Positions 25,272 to 29,475 of a DNA stretch of 29,475 nt are shown here, piece after piece. Within the stretch, counting starts at the first letter, position 1. Every line of letters begins with the position of its first letter. Both the position numbers and the translations under genes were made by a program. The DNA is from Bacillota bacterium (GTDB taxonomy: Bacteria > Bacillota > Bacilli > Paenibacillales > Paenibacillaceae), in assembly GCA_023433615.1 (NCBI GenBank), contig JAEZCJ010000148.1:1-29475 (forward strand), read 5' to 3'. The notes under the pieces are model-generated. The model saw nothing but the letters and a program-made list of their open reading frames with translations, ran no database searches and was not told the origin of the DNA.

Positions 25272-25294
25272 TGGTATAATGATAAGAATTATCA
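25272..25294 (+). promoter_or_regulatory. Extended -10 promoter overlapped by a Fur box
   Basis: TGG-TATAAT (25272-25280) is a perfect extended -10. TGATAAGAATTATCA (25280-25294) covers its last base and the expected start of transcription, and matches 13 of 14 defined positions of the Fur 7-1-7 consensus TGATAATnATTATCA. Repression by iron-loaded Fur is the simplest reading. Confidence 0.65.
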
Positions 25295-25320
25295 CGTATG
25301 AAGACTTGGAGCTTGACACC

Positions 25321-25881
25321 ATGATAATCAGAAGGGCAACAAATCAAGACGCTTCGGCAGTTGCAGCATTGATTTTGCTAGCAATCGAGGATATTGGCTA
25401 TACGTTGACGGGAAAGCGGACAGAAGCTGAAGTTTTTCAGCAACTCATGCGTTTTTACGTGGACGAAGGCAATCGGTTCAGCAAAGACTTAATCATAGTC
25501 ATCGAGGATGGACAGAACGTTGCAGGCATGATCCTGTGTTATCACGGCAGCGATGCTGCTCGTCTCAATGAACCCATTATTGAGCATCTTACCCGACTCG
25601 ATGAAACGTCGGTTGTTCGAATTGACCAGGAGGCAGATGTGGACGAGTTCTATATAGATGCATTAGCGGTTAGTCCCGGCTATCAGGGTCGAGGATTTGC
25701 CAAGCAATTAATAGCGGCTGCCGAGCAGTTGGGTTCGCAATTGAACTATCGTAAAATCGCCCTAAATGTGTACCAGGCGAATGAGAATGCATTGAGGCTG
25801 TATCAGAAACTTGGATACCAGTCAGTTAAGGCGATCACCATCGATGGTAAACCATATTGGCATATGAGTAAGATGTTGTAA
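25321..25881 (+). CDS. GNAT-family N-acetyltransferase
   Basis: 186 residues from ATG 25321, which has TTGGAG (25306-25311) 9 nt upstream. An earlier TTG at 25231 lies before the promoter at 25272-25280, so it cannot be the start of that transcript. The fold begins with MIIRRATNQDASAVAAL. The acetyl-CoA loop is VSPGYQGRGFAKQL (about residues 118-131, QGRGFA fitting Q/RxxGxG/A), and the C-terminal GNAT strand follows in LNVYQANENALRLYQKLGY. The acceptor substrate cannot be predicted. The AraC-type gene follows after 15 nt, so the two are likely cotranscribed under the Fur-like box. Confidence 0.9.
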   Translation: MIIRRATNQDASAVAALILLAIEDIGYTLTGKRTEAEVFQQLMRFYVDEGNRFSKDLIIVIEDGQNVAGMILCYHGSDAARLNEPIIEHLTRLDETSVVRIDQEADVDEFYIDALAVSPGYQGRGFAKQLIAAAEQLGSQLNYRKIALNVYQANENALRLYQKLGYQSVKAITIDGKPYWHMSKML

Positions 25882-25896
25882 TCGGAAGGGTAAATG

Positions 25897-26733
25897 ATGA
25901 CAACCATCCACTTTAACGTAATATCTCCTTCTCCAGCATTAGCTCGGGATGTGGAGTGTGTACGAATCTCGACTTACACGGGCGAACAGCCGCTAGAGGT
26001 GAAAGTTTGCCCAAGCGGTTACCCGGGTATCGTCTTTCAACTTGCAGCGGATCAACGCGCGGCTATTGCAAGCATCGCAATCCGTACCGCCGAAACTTCC
26101 CGAATTCCGATCTTATTCATGCACGGCCAAGGGTCTGAGCCGAGTGTCATGCATTTTAGAGGCATGCCTTATACAACGATACAATGGGTCTTAAAGCCAC
26201 ATGCGCTATACAGCTTATTTGGCTGGAATGCGGCCCATTACAATCATGGTCTGTTGACTCCTTCTCAATTTAATGCGGTGGAGCTTGAGAGAGCGATGAT
26301 GACAATGAACTTGAATGACGAACGTGTATCCCTGCTCAATGATTTCTTAATCCATCAATTGAAGCGGACACAGAGGCGGGACGAGCTCATCGAGCGAGCG
26401 CTTCAACATATTCGCGAGCATATCGTCAGCGTTACCGTGCAAGACCTGCTAGCGGCATTCCATATATCCGAACGGCAATTCCAAAAGCGATTCGCCCGTG
26501 TCGTCGGCATTCCGCCGCAGCTGTTCATAAGGGTTAGGCGCGTGAATGAAGCGCTGCGTCTTATGCATTCAGGGCAGTACGAGCGGTTATCCGACATTGC
26601 CTATGCATTGAACTATTACGATCAATCGCATTTTATACGTGATATGAAGTCGTTCTCTTGGGTAAGCCCGAAGCATATCGCGATGAGAGTCAGCGATTTT
26701 CACAGCGACATAGCAGGCTCCTCCTATATTTGA
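25897..26733 (+). CDS. AraC-family transcriptional regulator
   Basis: 278 residues. ATG 25897 is preferred over 25894 because GGAAGGG (25884-25890) is then 6 nt away; either is possible. Residues about 1-160 are a ligand-sensing beta domain of the DUF6597 kind (CPSGYPGIVFQL, FRGMPYTTIQWVLKPHALY). Residues about 165-270 carry two AraC helix-turn-helices (VQDLLAAFHISERQFQKRFA and LSDIAYALNYYDQSHFIRDM). It is cotranscribed with the acetyltransferase; the third reductase, in the same direction, starts 92 nt downstream and may be a target. The ligand is unknown. Confidence 0.9.
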   Translation: MTTIHFNVISPSPALARDVECVRISTYTGEQPLEVKVCPSGYPGIVFQLAADQRAAIASIAIRTAETSRIPILFMHGQGSEPSVMHFRGMPYTTIQWVLKPHALYSLFGWNAAHYNHGLLTPSQFNAVELERAMMTMNLNDERVSLLNDFLIHQLKRTQRRDELIERALQHIREHIVSVTVQDLLAAFHISERQFQKRFARVVGIPPQLFIRVRRVNEALRLMHSGQYERLSDIAYALNYYDQSHFIRDMKSFSWVSPKHIAMRVSDFHSDIAGSSYI

Positions 26734-26825
26734 AGAAGACGGCTTTGTCCAATTATTTCATCGCAGAACCCGGTATGATCGAGATATTCCGCTGGAATGA
26801 ATAGATCAACTGAGGAGCGATGGAT

Positions 26826-27413
26826 ATGAACAAGATTAAGATGTTGAATCGAATTTCGATTGACGGTTACTTTGCCAGTCTGAACGAATCGAGTTCGGGA
26901 ATGGATTGGTTCATCCATGACCCTGAGGTCGACCAAGCGGTTCACGCGATCGGGGGCAAGATGAATGCGCTTATTCTTGGAGGGACGACCTTTCGCTTGT
27001 TTGAACGTTCATGGCTGCCGCTGCTCAACAACCCCGAAGCGCCAGGCCAGTTGAGAGAGGTCGCCGAAGAATTGACCGAAATGAACAAAATCGTATTTTC
27101 CAAGACCGTCAAGGGATCGGAATGGCATAACACTCGAATCTACGAGGACAATCTTATTGAAGTCGCGCGTCGGTTAAAACAAGAAACCGACTCGGATATT
27201 CTAGTGTTGGGAAGCGGGTCTATCGTTCAACAGCTCGCCGATGAAAAGTTAATCGACGAATATATTTTCATCGTCACTCCGGTCTTGGCATGCGACGGCA
27301 AACGCTTATTCTCGCGTGCTGATCCAATAGATCTGAAGTTGGCGGAATCCCGATCGTTCGCATCCGGAAACGTCGTGCTCCATTACGTTCAACAGAGCCT
27401 GCAGCATCGTTAA
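26826..27413 (+). CDS. RibD/DHFR-like reductase (third paralogue)
   Basis: 195 residues. ATG 26826 is chosen over the in-frame ATG 26820 because GAGGAG (26812-26817) would be only 2 nt from the latter and is 8 nt from the former. Fold marks are LNRISIDGYFAS, LILGGTTF, the glycine motif ILVLGSGSIVQQL and IFIVTPVLACDGKRLF. It belongs to the same broad family as the two reductases at 16773-17919 but has diverged well beyond recent duplication. It follows an AraC regulator, an arrangement consistent with regulated detoxification or cofactor metabolism, though no substrate can be named. Confidence 0.87.
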   Translation: MNKIKMLNRISIDGYFASLNESSSGMDWFIHDPEVDQAVHAIGGKMNALILGGTTFRLFERSWLPLLNNPEAPGQLREVAEELTEMNKIVFSKTVKGSEWHNTRIYEDNLIEVARRLKQETDSDILVLGSGSIVQQLADEKLIDEYIFIVTPVLACDGKRLFSRADPIDLKLAESRSFASGNVVLHYVQQSLQHR

Positions 27414-27504
27414 TTCGCATAGGATGCCCCGAAGACCGATGAAGGCGATACTTCTTATTCGTCTTATAGAGAGAGAAGTACATTCCATGAGGAGGCATCC
27501 ACCA

Positions 27505-27966
27505 ATGAACAACATTTATGACGAGTCGGCTCTAGAGGAAATCATCGCCCGAATCGATCAGTTGAGCCCGCATTCCACGCCGCAATGGGGGAAGATGAAT
27601 GCGGCGCAAATGCTGGCACATTGCTCGGTTTTCCAAAGCATCGCCATGGGCGAACTGTCTCCGGCAAGAGGCTGGTTAGGGAAACTCATCGGGAAGTTGG
27701 TCAGCCCTGCATTCTACAATGATAAGCCGCTGCAGAAAAATATGTCGACGATTCCGGAAATGATGATCGTCACCGAATCGGTATTCGAACATGAGAAGGC
27801 GACGTTGAAGCAGAAGCTAAGGATCTTCCAGTCGAACGGACCGGAACGGTGTACGGCACATCCTCATCCCTTCTTCGGCACGCTTACGCCCGAGCAATGG
27901 GGTAAGGGCATATACAAGCATCTCGATCATCATCTTCAGCAGTTCGGCGTCCCATCGCGGCGTTAA
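27505..27966 (+). CDS. DUF1569 (DinB-like) protein
   Basis: 153 residues from ATG 27505, with TGAGGAGG (27488-27495) 9 nt upstream. Earlier in-frame starts overlap or precede that site. It shows the DUF1569 pattern: QWGKMNAAQMLAHC near residue 25 with a His likely to bind metal, and HPFFGTLTPEQWGKGIYKHL followed by DHHLQQFG near the end. The fold is a four-helix bundle related to DinB. The biochemical role is unknown; relatives are proposed metal-dependent thiol or transfer proteins. It lies 91 nt after the reductase and ends at the terminator 28030-28073. Confidence 0.85.
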   Translation: MNNIYDESALEEIIARIDQLSPHSTPQWGKMNAAQMLAHCSVFQSIAMGELSPARGWLGKLIGKLVSPAFYNDKPLQKNMSTIPEMMIVTESVFEHEKATLKQKLRIFQSNGPERCTAHPHPFFGTLTPEQWGKGIYKHLDHHLQQFGVPSRR

Positions 27967-28029
27967 AAACGAACACTTTCGTGTCTGTGCACGTCCGAGG
28001 CAGTCGACTAACCTAAAGATACGACAGCC

Positions 28030-28073
28030 AAAAGAAGACAAGGCTTCCCGTCTTAGAGGGGAGTCGTCTTTTT
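28030..28073 (+). terminator. Rho-independent terminator after the DUF1569 gene
   Basis: An inner 8-bp stem with two G-U pairs (28042-28049 with 28058-28065) stacks on AAGAC/GTCTT (28035-28039 with 28066-28070) across an AA bulge, and ends in a run of five T. Confidence 0.75.
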
Positions 28074-28163
28074 ACAATACAACGGCATTCCGAACAAGCT
28101 ATACTGACGGCAGCAACAGCGAATTCGAGATTGGCATCAACTATGACAACGGGAGGTATGGGA

Positions 28164-28682
28164 ATGGATAATCACAACAGCAATAAGGGCGTTACCGGTC
28201 AATATACGACCAACGGAATGCCGATCGGCTACACCTCCATTACGCCGTTCATCGTCGTGAACGATCCGGCGGAAGCGATCCGATTCTACGAGACGGTGTT
28301 CGGCGCCAAGGCCAAAAGCGTGACGGATATCGGCAATGACGGCAACAAATTCATTATTCATGCAGATATCGACTTTGGCCACGGTTATTTGCAGCTGGGA
28401 GCCGCTAATCCTGCCTATCGATTGGTGCCGCCGCCGGGGGAGGGCGATGCTTGCTATTCGCTCGGCTTATACGTTGCCGATGTGGATCGGGTATTCGACT
28501 TGGCCGTGGCTAACGGAGCGAGCGTCAGGGAGCAGCCTGCTACCTTTGTTTCGGGGGATCGGTATTGCAGCATTCTGGACCCCTATGGCATTCGATGGTC
28601 GATTATGACTCGAATAGAGGATATTCCGGAAGAGGAAAGCTACCGCAGGGTCGCCGAATGGAGCAAAGGAATGGAGCAGTGA
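28164..28682 (+). CDS. VOC-superfamily (PhnB-like glyoxalase fold) protein
   Basis: 172 residues from ATG 28164, with GGGAGG (28151-28156) 7 nt upstream. The VOC fold is recognised by ITPFIVVNDPAEAIRFYETV (about residues 26-45), GYLQLGAAN, then the second module YVADVDRVFDLAVANGASV and a closing ILDPYGIRWSIMTRIEDI. PhnB-type proteins usually have metal or substrate ligands in these strands, but the function of most members is unknown. A role in toxin or antibiotic resistance is possible but not supported here. An extra 20-residue polar N-terminus precedes the fold. A possible -10 TATACT lies at 28100-28105 with no good -35. Confidence 0.85.
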   Translation: MDNHNSNKGVTGQYTTNGMPIGYTSITPFIVVNDPAEAIRFYETVFGAKAKSVTDIGNDGNKFIIHADIDFGHGYLQLGAANPAYRLVPPPGEGDACYSLGLYVADVDRVFDLAVANGASVREQPATFVSGDRYCSILDPYGIRWSIMTRIEDIPEEESYRRVAEWSKGMEQ

Positions 28683-28803
28683 GACCGGCTGCGCCGAAAT
28701 CGCGAACTTAAAGTTTTCTTTGTAATTCGTGAATCGGTCAAGCTTCCATGATAAACTAATCGTGAGATTCGGGGCAGTTCTCACTGTTAGGAGGATGGGA
28801 GTA

Positions 28804-29235
28804 GTGCAGTTACCAACGATTCAATCGATTCGCCAGTTAAGCTATATGCCGACAACGATGAAGGAGCCGCCTGAGCCGAAGATCGAGCCGTTGTCTCACG
28901 ATAATGCTGCTGTCCCATCCAAGCTGGAGAACTTGCGGGAGAAGCTGAAGAGCGGCAAGAGGCTTACGGAAGCAGACATGGATTACCTGAAAAGCCATGC
29001 ACCGGAGCTATTCAGCAAAGCGCTGATGCTGAATATGGAACGGGCGAATTATGAGAGTGCCGTGCGTCAGCAGCGTACGAAGAGCGACGTGAATGCATTC
29101 CACACGCAGACGCTAATGAGCATCTCGAAGGTGGGTCATGACCCGGAGGAAACGTTAATGCGGGTAAGCGCCGTTCAAGACAGCCATCGGACTTTTGTCC
29201 GATCGAACGAATATGCCACGCTGGCGTGGAAATAA
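28804..29235 (+). CDS. Uncharacterised 143-residue helical protein
   Basis: GTG 28804 is chosen because AGGAGG (28789-28794) is 9 nt upstream; the in-frame ATG 28795 touches the binding site. I do not recognise the family. The N-terminus is proline-rich (KEPPEPKIEPL). A helical part follows (LENLREKLKSGKRLTEADMD, YLKSHAPELFSKALML) with many charged residues. There are no cysteines, signal peptide or membrane segments. It could be a structural or scaffold-like cytoplasmic protein. It stands alone, 121 nt after the VOC gene. Confidence 0.7.
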   Translation: MQLPTIQSIRQLSYMPTTMKEPPEPKIEPLSHDNAAVPSKLENLREKLKSGKRLTEADMDYLKSHAPELFSKALMLNMERANYESAVRQQRTKSDVNAFHTQTLMSISKVGHDPEETLMRVSAVQDSHRTFVRSNEYATLAWK

Positions 29236-29475
29236 AGCAATCGGCAATAATTGTAGAATGCGATAGGAATGCGCACTCGATAAGTCGAATACTGCGGAAT
29301 CGATAGAAGCTGTAATTTCAGCGAATATCAGATGCTACTTGGATAAAAAAGAGGCTGTCCCAAAAGGTTGAAAAAGTCTTTGTGAGATAGTTAAACTCTA
29401 CAACGAAACATGAAAACGGTCGGGTCAGGATGCCTTATCCCTGACCGACCGTTTTCAGCTTTTGGCTTAATGTCG
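29236..29475. repeat. Nested inverted repeats at the right edge, possible mobile-element end
   Basis: A hairpin with arms 29411-29431 and 29437-29457 (20 pairs, one bulged base on each side, 5-nt loop) sits inside a wider inverted repeat, CCAAAAGGTTGAAAA (29360-29374) against TTTTCAGCTTTTGG (29452-29465). GAGGCTGTCCCAAAA at 29351-29365 recalls sequences at the ends of insertion sequences, from memory. The window ends before any partner end could be seen. 29236-29340 shows nothing. Confidence 0.4.

Noticed and set aside
25256..25280. TTGCTC as the -35 of the acetyltransferase promoter
   Set aside because: It leaves only 13 bp to TATAAT, too short for sigma-A. The extended -10 explains the promoter without it.

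Overview
The window looks like a chromosomal segment of a Gram-positive, spore-forming relative of Paenibacillus or Cohnella. The reasons are S-layer-homology (SLH) domains on two very large secreted proteins, strong AGGAGG-type ribosome binding sites, an ECF sigma factor with a SnoaL-like tail, and many small regulator/enzyme genes. The flanks are moderately GC-rich. A block at about 18.35-19.9 kb is clearly AT-rich and reads as foreign. The genus is inferred; nothing in the window names it.

Layout. (1) 304-14445 (+) is one 4713-residue surface protein: signal peptide, three SLH domains, a glycine-rich beta-helix-like segment, about 24 beta-sandwich repeats, a SwmB-like domain, then nearly 1950 residues of alpha-helical repeats. 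It ends at a good terminator. (2) 14.45-15.16 kb has no gene but holds the 3' two-thirds of a tRNA-Ala(GGC), without its 5' end, followed by a perfect 21-bp hairpin. This suggests an old integration or recombination boundary. (3) 15.16-17.92 kb (+) carries a MerR regulator, then an ECF sigma factor and two RibD/DHFR-like reductases that look like one operon. (4) 16.50-22.39 kb contains a tandem duplication. The unit ran from mid-sigma gene through both reductases into the 3' third of the SLH-CAP gene. In copy 1 the SLH-CAP part is a fragment; in copy 2 the sigma and reductase parts are decayed. Between the copies lie 2.2 kb with a two-gene metzincin protease module (minus strand) and a transposase remnant. 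(5) 21281-25156 (-) is an intact 1291-residue protein with WG repeats, a chitobiase-C-like domain, SLH domains and a CAP (YkwD-like) domain. (6) 25.3-28.0 kb (+) carries a GNAT acetyltransferase with a near-consensus Fur box on its promoter, an AraC-type regulator, a third DHFR-like reductase and a DUF1569 protein. (7) 28.16-29.24 kb (+) carries a VOC/PhnB-like protein and an unrecognised 143-residue protein. The window ends in nested inverted repeats that may be the edge of a mobile element.

How the parts fit. The two SLH proteins would attach non-covalently to secondary cell-wall polymer and act outside the cell. The sigma factor plausibly controls itself and the two reductases. The acetyltransferase and AraC genes may be an iron-responsive transcription unit. 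The most unusual content is the giant protein, with its regular alpha-helical repeat array of about 77 residues, and the duplication with its inserted block.
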